From Buddleja alternifolia (Eukaryota > Streptophyta > Magnoliopsida > Lamiales > Scrophulariaceae), in NCBI GenBank assembly GCA_019426215.1, contig CM033406.1, positions 4,541,001 through 4,605,000 of the forward strand: 64,000 nt of DNA, written 5' to 3'. The notes under the pieces are model-generated. The model did not search any database and had not been told where the DNA came from. It saw nothing but the letters and a program-made list of their open reading frames with translations. Below, piece after piece: positions 53,830-64,000 of this stretch; positions within the stretch are counted from its first letter, which is position 1; every line of letters starts with the position of its first letter. Both the position numbers and the translations under genes were made by a program.

Positions 53830-56800
53830 ATGGCACCAAAGAAATCTTCTGCTACTTCCACCGAGCCTACCATCAAGGTTACTGAAGGCCTTGTTGTCGA
53901 TTGGAAATTTCTTTATGAACATCCTCAAATCAACCTGACAAATATGATGGACATGGTACTTGACTCAATATTCCTATCTATTTCCGACGGAAGTTGACAC
54001 CTTCTGGAAAATTGCTAAACTCTCAGAGGACAAGAAGTCTATCTCTTGTCTAATTCCTCTATCTAAGAAGGAGCCTTCCAACGAATTCATTTTGTCTGCT
54101 GCCTCCATTGCCAAGAACTTCAAACTCCCAAATGAGGGTGAGGCATTGGACTGCGTTACTTTGGATCAAATCAAAGAAGCATGGACAACCATGAGTGCTT
54201 ACGACGGTGTACCCTACACACAGTATTTTGAAAAGAAAGAACTGGTATCCAAATACCGACTGTTGGTTGATTTCTGCAGCAAGATCATAGAATGCAGAGT
54301 GGGTACCTTTTATAAGGTAAACCCAGTACAATTCCAGATAATGACGGCGATACTCCTCAACATTAAGATCAATTGGAGTGAGTATATTTTTGGAAGGTTT
54401 CGGGACTGTTTAAGCGCCCCAAATAAACCTTATGGGTTTGTTTTGAGTGACCTGCTATATAACTCAGAGTGCATATACTCGTCTGGTCAACCGCTGAATA
54501 AGACCAAGTTGTTGGGAAAAAGGATTCTGAGTAATCTCTTCAATCCTCCCAAAGTTGGTGGTGCTGCTAGGCCACTATCTGAGCGTCTGGAAGTACGTCA
54601 AGCATCTGATGAGGAAGCTGAGCGTCCAGTTCTAGAAGAAGCCGTGAAGCGTCCGGCTGCAACAAAGAAGAGGGCTCCAAGAAAGCCCAAGGCTCAAGTT
54701 GTTCCCTCTCCCCAAAAGAGTGATGAGGAAACTGATGAGGCTTCAGAGGAAAAGTTACCTCTCAAGCGGAGAAAGCTGGAAGGCATCATTAAACAAATAG
54801 ACTTTGAGGAACCAGCTGTTGCTCCTCCCGCTCAAAAGCTCACGCTCATTGAAGGAATCAATGTAAAGAAGATCTTTAAGCGTCCCAGGACAAGCAAGCG
54901 TCAAGCTGCATCTGTTCCTGAGAAGCCTGAGATGGTTGAGCCAAGCTCTCAAGCTGCTGCTGTTGAGCTAAGCGCTCAAATTGCTGTTGAGACAAGTTCA
55001 AGGGGAAAATTTATTTCTTCCCACAGCACTTTTTATTCCTACATCTGTAGAAGATCCTGCTCTTATAGAGGATAGTTCATGTATTACAGCTTTAGTTCCA
55101 GCTACTATTGAAGCATCAACAGACGTCGACTTAGATGTTGAGATGACAGAAGTTGTGGCTATTGCCAGAGACATTGCCGCAGAAGCTGCTGCAATTGCAA
55201 CTGAGGAGCCTACTCCCAAAGAGGTTCAAACATCAATTTCTGTTCCGGCTATAACAGAGGCATGCTCAGAAGGTCAGATCATTGCTGAAGACGTTACAAA
55301 GCCAAGGCACTTCTTCAAGCTGGACACGCTGAAGACGACTGATCATTCAATCAACTATATACCCCCAGCGCTCGAAGAAGATTTCATTCCTGCTGGTTAT
55401 AATGAAGAAAGATACATTTCTGCTGAGAATGAGATTGCCCAGTTGATTGACACTGACAATAAGATCAGGGATATAGTGTTAACTGCTAAGCAAGGGGGTA
55501 GAATTTCTGGGTACAATGTGGATTTGGCCTACTACCTAGAATATGGGCACAGTAAGTCAACTGGTTTTGCTTTGAGAGACTACAACATCAGAGTATATGA
55601 TCCTTTTCGCCCAGAGTTTCTCAACCCTTCCGAGAAAGTCTTAAACAGAGAAGGTTACACACATTTTCCTCTTATAGCAAAAAGTGCTGAGAACAAGAAG
55701 TCTGCCAGTCCTCTTCAACTGTGGAAGAATAAAGGGGTTCATGAAGGTGAGCGTCTCGAATCTCTGACGGATTTGCTCCAGACTGAAGCTGATGCATACT
55801 TTGACAGCGTCTGGAATGAAAACTATCAGACTGATAGATATCGCTTTGAATCTATCAGAGATATTCATCATGAAGGCATTCGAGCTATGGTCAACGCTGG
55901 ACCAGACTACTGTTTGACTGAAGTCAACTGGGTCGAAGCGTATGTGGGTCATTGATATACTTTCACAGAATTAGTTCAAGCTCCCCACTTATTTGGCATA
56001 GGCATGCATGACAAGAAGCGTCAATTCGCCAAGTATTGCTTAACGAAGCGTCAACAGAGAGTTGGACCTGTTCTTGAGCTCCCAATCATTCGACATCAGA
56101 TTCAGTAGTGTTTACGTCAAGAGCTTCACAGATTGTCCATTACTCCTCTCCATTTCAACGCTCAAACATCTACCAGTGGCAGTTCTTCCGTATCTTGCTT
56201 GAATCTCGCTCCAAGCCACTTCGAAGATAATCTTAGATTGATGGTGAAGATTATGACTCCCCTATCTCCTTTTGACAGCATCTTCACTGCAAATCTCAGA
56301 CAATGGAACGGCTCAGTACTCTACTCATTTCGAGGATATCCATTACTCCCTTCTATTCGCAAAGAGGTACTCAATCACTATGAGTTTGTCCTCTCATTGC
56401 TGGAAAGAAATTAGAGACTGGCTCAAGCGATCTATCCTTATCTAGAATAATACTACAATTCGTACGTACCTGAATCTCAACGTCTCCAACATCTTCCAAC
56501 AGATAGATTGATTGGATTTTCTAGAGATTACTGCCCAGATGCAATTTTCTCTATCTGCCAAGCACTGTCCAAAGTCTTCCCGAATCATGTGCTGGATATC
56601 ATTGGTCCCATATACATCAGGGCTATAGATAGTCCACTTCGCACATTCATTGAAGGTACTTGCCTTCCTCTTCAACATCTGACTGAACTTCTGGAAGTCG
56701 CTTCCAATTCTTTTGCTGTGCAGCAAATTAGAACTTCCAATTCGATGATTTTCGCCAACCAGAGTCAGTGCTTGAAGACGAATCTGCTAAGATGGTTAAA

Positions 56801-57963
56801 GTGTTTGAACCAGCAGAAGTCGCAAGTATTCCAGCGTCTGCTGAAGAACCAGTTCAAGCATCTCCACGAGAGGATATTTCTGACGCTCCTGAACTTGTTG
56901 ATGTTGTTATTGCTGATAGTGCTGAGGATCTCTCAATTGATGTACGCAGTACAATTTTTGATCCTGCATATCAAGCTCCTCTTGACTCCCTCAAGCATAC
57001 ATCCAGATTCAAGCAACTGGCTCCTCAAGCGGTTCCATCGGATGTGTGTCAAATGTTTGGACCTTTGCTGAAATCTGTATTAGAGGAAATAAGCAGTCAT
57101 GCTACTCAGAATGAAGAATCTCTTCACTGGATTAAGACCGATTTATCAAAGATTGAATCCCAAATCTTGAATGCTCAAATAGGTCATATGAAAGGTTCTG
57201 CTCAAGCGGCTGTTGGTGAGTGTCATAAAGAATTTCAAGAAATGAGTGACGCTACTCGAGCCAACCAACTAGCCCTGAAAGAACAATTTGAAAAGCATCT
57301 AGACTCCTTAGAGACCTCATTAAATGATGCTACTAGCGCTAAGATCCTCGCTTTACAGGAACATTTCGACAAGCGTCTGGATGATCTTACAGATTCTATG
57401 TCTCAAATTGCTCATCAGGTTAGTTTACTCACAGAACATTTTCTGAAAAGTGATGATGGCAATAAGGGGGAAGAGACAAGGAAAGGAAAGCTGAGGAGAG
57501 TGTCCAGTTCAAGTGCTCAAGAACCTCCTCCGCCTTTGAAGCGTCAGCTACTATCTCATCCTTCTGTGCTAAGTCTTCCATCTTGGATAACTGCTGTTGG
57601 GATAAGTGATTCTGCTAGAGCGCCTAGTAGAACACTAAGAGAACCTCCAAGAACACTGTATCCAAATCTACCAATACCTTCTCGGGCACTGCTTGAACAG
57701 TTTGACATCCCTCTTCAAAGAGCATCTATTCCAGAACCTACAGATCCAAGAATTTTAGCTGAAGAGAGGCAGATGTCTGACTTCAACCGAACTTTCAGAA
57801 TTTGCCTAAGGTATATTGGTATTGACCCAACTGATTGGGAGAAACACTTTGCTGCTTTCAAGAAGAGACAAAAGGAAGAAAATAAGCTCATAATCGACAA
57901 AGATCATGAAGCGATGATGACTTTGGAAGATAACCTAACTGAAGCTATACGAGCTGAAATTTA
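53830..57963 (+). pseudogene. Second copy of the SIRE extra (env-like) ORF, broken
   Basis: This is the same protein as at 280-4409 from the ATG (MAPKKSS) to IRAEI at 57963. It is broken by a roughly 22-nt deletion near 53957, a frameshift near 55010, a TGA at about 55954, a TAG near 56107, a TAG near 56413, further lesions around 56440-56770, and a cut end. Preserved segments include the N-terminal domain (53960-55000), the central region (54981-55955) and the coiled coil with C-terminus (56768-57961), where the reading runs through the site that is frameshifted in copy 1. The native stop and about 15 C-terminal residues are replaced by inverted primer-site leader. NLS-like KRPAATKKRAPRKPK is fully kept. 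Comparing both copies shows this was a real coding frame, but this copy is dead. Confidence 0.87.
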
Positions 57964-57980
57964 AAATTTCACTTTCAAAC

Positions 57981-57992
57981 GCTCTGATACCA
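57981..57992 (-). promoter_or_regulatory. Primer-binding site, minus strand
   Basis: GCTCTGATACCA is the complement of TGGTATCAGAGC and abuts the minus-strand LTR, about 20 bp after the broken end of the extra ORF. Confidence 0.88.
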
Positions 57993-57994
57993 CT

Positions 57995-59563
57995 TGTTGG
58001 TCCCAAGTGGCATACGAAAGGGTCTAGAAGGGGAGGTTGAATAGACACTGAAGTTTTTTTCGACTTCAAAAGGTTTCGTATTAAAAAGGTTTTGGACGCT
58101 TGAAATGTAGACGCTTGACTGAGCGTTTACTTGAAATATAGACGCTTAGGCTAAGCGTCTAATAAAGACTGTTTTTAGAAAGGTAACTTAGACTTCAAGA
58201 TTTGAATACTTTAACCAAGTAGGTTTAAGTGTTCAGTTCTTTAATCAATGTTAGCACATCAGAATAATTTTAAATTCTTCTCTTTTGGAAATCTTTAGCG
58301 TCACAAGTTGTTTCTTAGTTGCTTAGCGTTTGATTGTGTTTTACTTAATCAATTTGTGCAACGATATGATAGATAAGAGAATTGACTGTAAAGTAAAAGA
58401 CACAATATTTGTAAGGTTCGTTGGGTGTAGCAATCCCAACTACGTCCTTCTTCTCCTTGAACACTTGGAGGCAATCCACTAAAATGATTCTCAAAGAATC
58501 ACACAGAATCTTCTAAAAAATTAGGGAGAGATAGATGTCGATGACTTGAGCTCCTTGATCACACAGATTTCTGCTCCAAATCACTTCAATCCCCTTGCTT
58601 CTTTCACCCAGAAATAATGCAAGTATCCAACTTCGATTTCACACAGATCGCCAGGCTTGGATGGGGTTTTCTAAATGGTTTGTTTGATTTTGATGAAGTT
58701 CAAACAACTAGAAATATCTCAATAGTAATGTAGTTTCTTCGAAAAGAATGTTTGAGATATTGGTTGACTGTCTCAGGAATTGAAGAAAAGTAAAGAGAAT
58801 GTTTTCTTGAATATTCTGGCTTTTCTGAAAGTTAAGGAATGAGACTTCAATGCAACAGCAATTTGGCTTAGAAATTGATTGTGTGTGTGGCTTGTTGTTG
58901 AAGTCCTATTTATAGGCATTCTTGGAGAAAGTGTCTGTTTGACACATGCACAGGCGCGTGTCTCTCACTTCCGCGAGTGAACAACTTTTGTCCTTTTTCC
59001 TGAAAATCTACTGCACAAAAGTTGGTGCTGCAGTCTATGAATAGTTGACAGTCTAATAGGGTGGCTTCTCCGTACGTCTGAAAGTGCTTATCACATTTAA
59101 TGCTCTTATCAGCATTTAATGCATTTGAATTAAATGCCCGTTGGCACTTAATGCGTTGAGAATATTTGCATTAAACTCCTTCCAGACTTAGAAATAGATT
59201 CAAGTGAAATCAGTCATTGATGGACGCTTATCCATCCTTGAATCACTTCTGTCCTATAAAGTAACGCTTGATATAGCTGGTCATTTGGACGCTTGGAGAC
59301 TTTATCTTCATTCAGACTTCAGGCGCTTGAGTCTTCAAACTTTACCATTGATGAACTCACTCAGGAATTATCAGACGCTCAGCCTAAGACTACTTAGCCT
59401 AACAATCTAGAATAAAAACAAAACAAAGCCTATAAAGCCTATTACAAATCTAACGCTTCAAAGCTTATACATGATTTCTACTAAAATCAAACTTACATAT
59501 TTTGAGGTCTAACATAAAGTCCTAATTGTCATCATCAAAACATCTAACATGAAATTCCTAACA
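57995..59563 (-). repeat. 5' LTR of the SIRE composite, minus strand
   Basis: It is a complete 1.57-kb LTR whose complement starts TGTTAGGAATTTCATG and ends GGGACCAACA, followed by the right duplication atgga. Minus-strand TATA CTATAAATAG is at 58906-58915. Confidence 0.9.
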
Positions 59564-59568
59564 ATGGA

Positions 59569-60744
59569 GAATTGTGATTTTTCATGGGTTCTAAAATTTG
59601 TTTTTAGAAAAAAACTAATTGGTCCACTAATTTAATTAGATTATCCTTAATTAAAGTCGGTAAATTTATGTTTATGAAAGCATGATGCGAGCATGTATTA
59701 TGTGATTATGTGGTGATCCAGGTAGAGCCATAGATTAGTCGTTTTAATTTGAGGCCTGCGTGCCATGTTTTCATTTTATGTACATGAGAAGGTGATGTTT
59801 CCTTTTCTCTTGTATTTTTGTAATTTGAAGACGGAGATGAAGACATCTTAAAGACGATGATGGAGATGTTCAAGCTCGAGGAGCTGTAAAGACTTAGTAT
59901 AGGGTCCGGGTCCTTTGATTAGATTCGTCGACACATTGATGGCTCGGGATGTTTTAGGATTGGCTTGACTAGGATCACATTTACTGCTTTGTGTATAGCA
60001 TGCTCATTGTTTTTTTTTGTTTTTTTTTTTGCTTATATCTTTTATATGATATGGTGTGTTGCATGATCACCTAAGAAAGATAAATAACTAAAAATGGTGA
60101 GACCTTGTGTGTGAAAAACCCCATGTCAAAATATTAAGTCCATAAATGGAGAAATCGGGGCCCAGAAGCTCTTGATTAGGTCCAATGCCTTCCATCACTA
60201 AATGTAAGGGAGAATAGCGCGAGACTTGTCATCATTGTCTCACGAGTCGTGGAATGGTGGAAAGGTTAAGTGTACTAACCTCGCATTTAAGCATTCTATA
60301 TAACATGGAGGTTATTTTAGAAGAGCACATGGGTTTTAATTTCGCTAAAGAGTCATCCATGAGCCAAGGGACCACCTGGCTACTGTTATGCTATGAGAAT
60401 TTGATGGATCGGACTTAAACACAGACTAGTGTATGATTGTATCGTGTTCTCTAGACGTACATGAAATGTGAGGTAAACATCTCGAGAACCACCTTGAGGT
60501 GAATGGGGCCGTCATGCCAGTCATGTATTACCGCCCATTGTTTCATGAGTCATGGAATGAGGTATGGGATACATAAAAGCTCAAGCCAACTGGAAATGGT
60601 CGAATTTCTCATCTTTTGTCAGTGGGGTGATGGAATTCAAAAGGCAGTGGGAGCACACGTGCAGTTAAGATTTCCATAGTATCATGTGGATATAATATAT
60701 GATTGAATGCTAATGTTTTTCCATTTTTGCAAAGTAACAGTGAA
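59569..60744 (+). other. Copia B leader, third piece
   Basis: Non-coding. It continues the leader after removal of the SIRE composite and leads into gag. A 16-T/G run (TTTTTTTTGTTTTTTTTTTT) is near 60010. Confidence 0.6.
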
Positions 60745-61578
60745 ATGGCTAAAACTCCACTTTCAGTAATCCTTGAAACTAATAAGCTAAATGGCCCAAA
60801 CTTCCCTGAGTGGTACCAAAACCTTAAGATTGTGCTACAATCTGAAGTCCTTGACTATGTCTTGACCCAGCCTATTGAGCGTGCCCTTGAGGCTGCTGCT
60901 CCAAGGGCTACTTGTGATGCGCATGAGAAATGGCGTGAAAAGGATATCTATGTGCGTTGTCCCATTCTGGCCTCAATGACTAATGAGTTGTAGAGGCAGT
61001 CTGAGACTATAGAACATGCATCAGAGATTGTTTTTGCACTGGAAGAGATGTATGGACTTAAGACACTCCGTGAGAGGTTTGTTATCTCTCGCGAGTTGTT
61101 TAGAGCTTGCATGACTGAAGGAACATGGGTCACTGACCATGTGCTGAGAATGATTGCTTTGGTGAACAAACTCAATGACATAGAGGTGCCGAGAAATCCT
61201 GACTTAGCTATTAATTTAGTCCTTCAGTTGCTCTCTCCGGCCTACGATCAATTCGTAGTGAATTTCAACATGAACCAATTGGTTGCCACTCTTCCAGAGT
61301 TTTTGGACATGTTGCGCACTGCTGAGACAATGGTCAAGAAGGTAAAGCCTGCTTTGCTTGCTAACACTTATTCATCTCCCACTTTTGATAAGAAGAAAGG
61401 CAGAAGGAGGTGGAAGAAGAAGAAAGATAACAAGATGCAAGCAAAGAGCGATATCAAGAAAGACAAAAGGAAAAATGGGAAATGCTTTAACTGCAAGAAG
61501 AAGGGACACTGGAAAGATCAATGCCCTGAGCCTCTTCGTGAGCGCACTAAAGGTACATTTGTTTTAAAGTTGACTTGA
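60745..61578 (+). pseudogene. Copia B gag with zinc knuckle, one internal stop
   Basis: The start ATG at 60745 gives MAKTPLSVILETNKLNGPNF and EWYQNLKIVLQSEVLDYVL, typical of copia gag. A TAG at 60991-60993 interrupts the frame, which continues through LKTLRERFVISRELFRACM, MIALVNKLNDIEVPRNPDLA, a lysine-rich linker and a CCHC zinc knuckle CFNCKKKGHWKDQC (about 61483-61524). The stop at 61578 is followed by sequence in which protease, integrase and most of reverse transcriptase are not recognisable. Upstream codons from 60703 are open but not needed. Gag binds the element RNA through the knuckle and builds the particle. Confidence 0.85.
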
Positions 61579-63353
61579 TAGTTAACGGTGCTTCTTAAGT
61601 GTTATCACACTGTAAGGATATTCACTTATGCAATGGATTACAGATGGTGAGAAGAATTAAGAAATGAGGTCGTGGTCCTAAAGATGCCAAGGAAGCATTT
61701 TTCTCGTAGCCGATGCTGAAGGACGAGAAAGATTTATTTGTCATTTTTATTATGAGACAATGTTGTTTGGAAGAATGTTTTATCATGTTTTTGAAATAAT
61801 GTTATGAACCATGTTTTTCTCCACCTTGGTTTATGGGTGGAGATTTAATATTTTATTAAAATGCATTTTATAGTTTTGGTTCTACAATTAATTCTTGCAA
61901 CATGCTATCTTCATAACATTTGACTCATATAGCACAAAAAATGTATACATCGATCTAGCTACCAAGATAATAACCTAGGTGAGCATATTAATCTATTAGA
62001 CATAGAATAATAAGTGTAACCCTAAGTTGATCACAAAAGATGTGACATGAAAACCACACACATCAAGGATGTGAGAGGTATTGCTTATGTTAAGCAAATA
62101 GTGGGAGGAAATGAGAATTGGAAATCCTCTTATCTTGTGTTTTGAGTATCCTAAGAAAAATTAGGAATATCGTGTTCGTTATACCTTGAAACGAAAGGGG
62201 TTGTTTCATAATATCCTGCCTTCAAGTTGAAGGAGTTTTTTTTTCCGAAAGAGTGGAGATACTAATGAAAACTAGAGACTCGATAAACATAAACACCACT
62301 GGTAGTTAAAATGAATAAACTAGTAAACCTATAAACCTATGAACACAAGTTCCATATCCTTCGATCTTGAAAAGGGTCGTCGGGGATATAACAAAAGTCA
62401 AGAGATCTTGACAAGTAGTGGAAGCCGACCTAAAGTGTAACTGCTTTAGAGATCAATCTACGAATTGAGTCTTTTTCAGAAACTTAAGTTCGAAAGGTTA
62501 ATAAGGTATACAACTTTCTTGTTAGTATATGTTGGCAACATTGCATAAGTAATGTACATGTGATCATCATCTCAATTTTTCAAAATGGACTTAAAAGGAA
62601 AAAGTGCCCCAATTGAATGATGTAGCAATATGTGCGGCCCATTGGGTTGCTATAACCCCTTCTTTGTCCGAACACATAGATAATATGTTGACTGAGTTCA
62701 ACATGGAAGAATCAAAGTAGATTATTCCTGTAAAAGCTCTCAGAAGGTACATGAGACTCTATGAGTTAAAACTGGCTTTGACTGATACATCTAATGTATT
62801 AAGTCGAACCCCTAATTGATCTAATGGATTGGATTGGTGTTGTTTATTGGATAACAACATGCGAAAATTGGAACTAGAATCTCTAGTCATAAGACATGAA
62901 CTTAAGTGATGATTAAGTATTTGATTTATGCCAAGTGGAAGAGTAAGAGCTGAGAAACTCTCTTAAGAAGAGACAAAGGCTAACTCTACCATTTAAATCA
63001 CGCGTAAGAATGCAGCGATAAAAGGTCTCTAGATTAGTGAACATATCTTATGGATAAGATGAGGTTCTACTAATCGAATATCAAGTACAAATGTACTATG
63101 ATTATCAATAAGGGTGTAAGCTCTTGAAACGGAGGAAGGTCTCACAAACTATCTATACATACCTAATGGTGAGATGAATAATCTATGAGATTGTTTTATC
63201 AGAGTCGACGTTCGAGTAGAACAAGCCAACTAGAAGGAAACATGGCAAACCTGTTTCACCAAAACCTTTGTGTAGGAGCTGTGTTCAAAAGGTCATCTGG
63301 ATGATGGACCTATGTGGGAACATTAACAGTAGGCTCTTGGGCAAGTGGGAGAT
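61579..63353 (+). pseudogene. Decayed and shortened pol region of copia B
   Basis: No long frame remains. Around 63205-63260 the text reads VDVRVEQAN then TWQTCFTKTF, which lines up with IRVEQVDYAKNVADPFTKAP at the end of the plus-strand copia at 28690-28740, so this is the RNase H end. The preceding 1.6 kb must be a heavily deleted pol. GGGCAAGTGGGAGAT at 63340-63353 is the polypurine tract. Confidence 0.65.
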
Positions 63354-64000
63354 TGAAGGTGTTGTTTGCCCAGTGAGCCATATGTTGGCTTGAACACTGG
63401 ATCAGAAATACTACGACAGTTTTATCATTTAGATTATATCAAAACTGTTGGAATGCTTCTTTATTGTCAACTACTCAGGAGAGTATATATAAAGATCTCA
63501 TGGATTACATTTGGTTAGTGGAGGCGGTCAGGATACCTATGGAATGCTCTCAAAGACCATAATCCTAAAACACGTTCCAAGTCATAGAGGATGTGAGATG
63601 TGGGGTATCATTGGCCTCACCAAGACTTGTTCGTGCGTGTTACTCTCCCAAGAGGTTGATGCGTTCCATTTTCGATGGCTAGTATGGAGAATACATACAT
63701 GAAGATTCATACTTTGGGTGATCATGGAATTGAACGGCCCCGCTAAGGATTCCTCATTAGTACTGTCGAACTTGGAGTCCTTACGTTTCGTAGTGTGAGA
63801 TAATCCTTGGACCTCAAATGTTATTGGAAAGGGTATTACCCACTATGCTTTGATATGCACGTGCACTATAGGATAGTCATACAGCGTGTTTGTTTTGTAT
63901 AGTCTTGTAATACAGCAGAACAAATGGCAGTCGTCAAGGGATCCATCCAAGGCTAACAGCCTGGCATTTTCTATGTTGTTGACTAAAACTAAATGATTGA
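63354..64000 (+). repeat. 3' LTR of copia B, cut by the window end
   Basis: It starts TGAAGGTGTTGTTTGCCC after the polypurine tract and matches 30967 onward over the 647 bases available (for example GTGAGCCATATGTTGGCTTG against GCGAGCCATATGTTAGCTTG). Confidence 0.87.

Larger units (their letters stand above)
47592..59563 (-). mobile_element. Rearranged SIRE composite with intact outer ends and target duplication
   Basis: The left end TGTTGGTCCCAAGTGGC is the complement of a SIRE LTR 3' end and the right end CATGAAATTCCTAACA the complement of its 5' end, so both outer termini belong to one minus-strand element. The duplication atgga is perfect (47587-47591 and 59564-59568). Contents do not match a normal element: a 256-bp inverted LTR end, a plus-strand LTR with primer site and gag, another plus-strand LTR, the plus-strand extra ORF, and then a minus-strand primer site and LTR. 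Junctions at 47847 and 57960 show 3-5 bases of microhomology. Confidence 0.85.
30967..64000 (+). mobile_element. Copia B element, LTR to LTR, interrupted by Athila and a SIRE composite
   Basis: The 5' LTR (30967-32765), primer-binding site (32766), leader pieces (32784-33175, 46754-47591, 59569-60744), gag (60745-61578), a decayed pol region and the start of the 3' LTR (63354) lie in one orientation. Removing the two insertions together with one copy of each duplication (ataca, atgga) joins the leader smoothly. The two LTRs agree over long strings such as GGAATGCTCTCAAAGACC and TTTAGATTATATCAAAAC. The native length without insertions would be about 7-8 kb. The 3' end lies outside the window. 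Confidence 0.82.

Overview
The window looks like nuclear DNA of a flowering plant, probably a eudicot with a repeat-rich genome. It is AT-rich. Every protein-coding stretch I could identify belongs to a plant transposable element: Ty1/copia of the SIRE type and of two other lineages, Ty3/gypsy of the Tat and Athila types, MULE-like and hAT-like DNA elements, and a tRNA-derived SINE. I found no convincing host gene, tRNA or rRNA. One short GC-rich minus-strand exon-like stretch near 15.3-15.5 kb is the only unassigned candidate.

Layout. (1) 1-6176: 3' part of a plus-strand SIRE-type copia element. It holds a very large extra ORF (280-4053, continued in another frame to 4409), a polypurine tract and a 1.53-kb 3' LTR. 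(2) 6177-about 12900: 3' half of a Ty3/gypsy Tat-type element into which that SIRE inserted. It has a decayed RNase H and integrase on the plus strand, then a spliced antisense gene with a plant mobile domain (PMD) on the minus strand, a SINE in a probable intron of that gene, and a probable 3' LTR. (3) 12901-24537: AT-rich DNA with two MULE-like elements. The second contains a hAT-like element, which contains a solo-LTR-like element; target-site duplications are visible at all three levels. (4) 24538-30887: two truncated copia elements joined head to head inside reverse transcriptase. (5) 30967 to the window end: one copia element (here copia B) whose LTRs lie about 31 kb apart because a 13.6-kb Athila (itself carrying two solo LTRs) and a 12-kb rearranged SIRE composite inserted into its leader.

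Insertion order follows from the nesting. Copia B came first, then Athila into copia B. The copia-A solo LTR and the family-T LTR then entered Athila, and the SIRE composite entered copia B separately. Several insertions have perfect target-site duplications: ataca (Athila), gttcg (copia-A solo LTR), ctctc (family-T LTR), atgga (SIRE composite) and ggttcgaa (hAT). These fix the boundaries independently of homology.

No functional system is made by neighbouring genes. The structural points that deserve attention are these. Athila carries phased arrays of a 12-bp palindrome at 22-23 bp spacing in its promoter and at internal sites. The SIRE and Tat elements are enriched along their length for AAGCG and TCGA respectively. 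The SIRE composite has outer LTR ends and a perfect duplication but inverted contents. The copia-copia junction carries a 19-nt templated duplication. The large SIRE ORF survives in two copies with a conserved leader. All family names rest on visible motifs and order of parts; no database search was possible.
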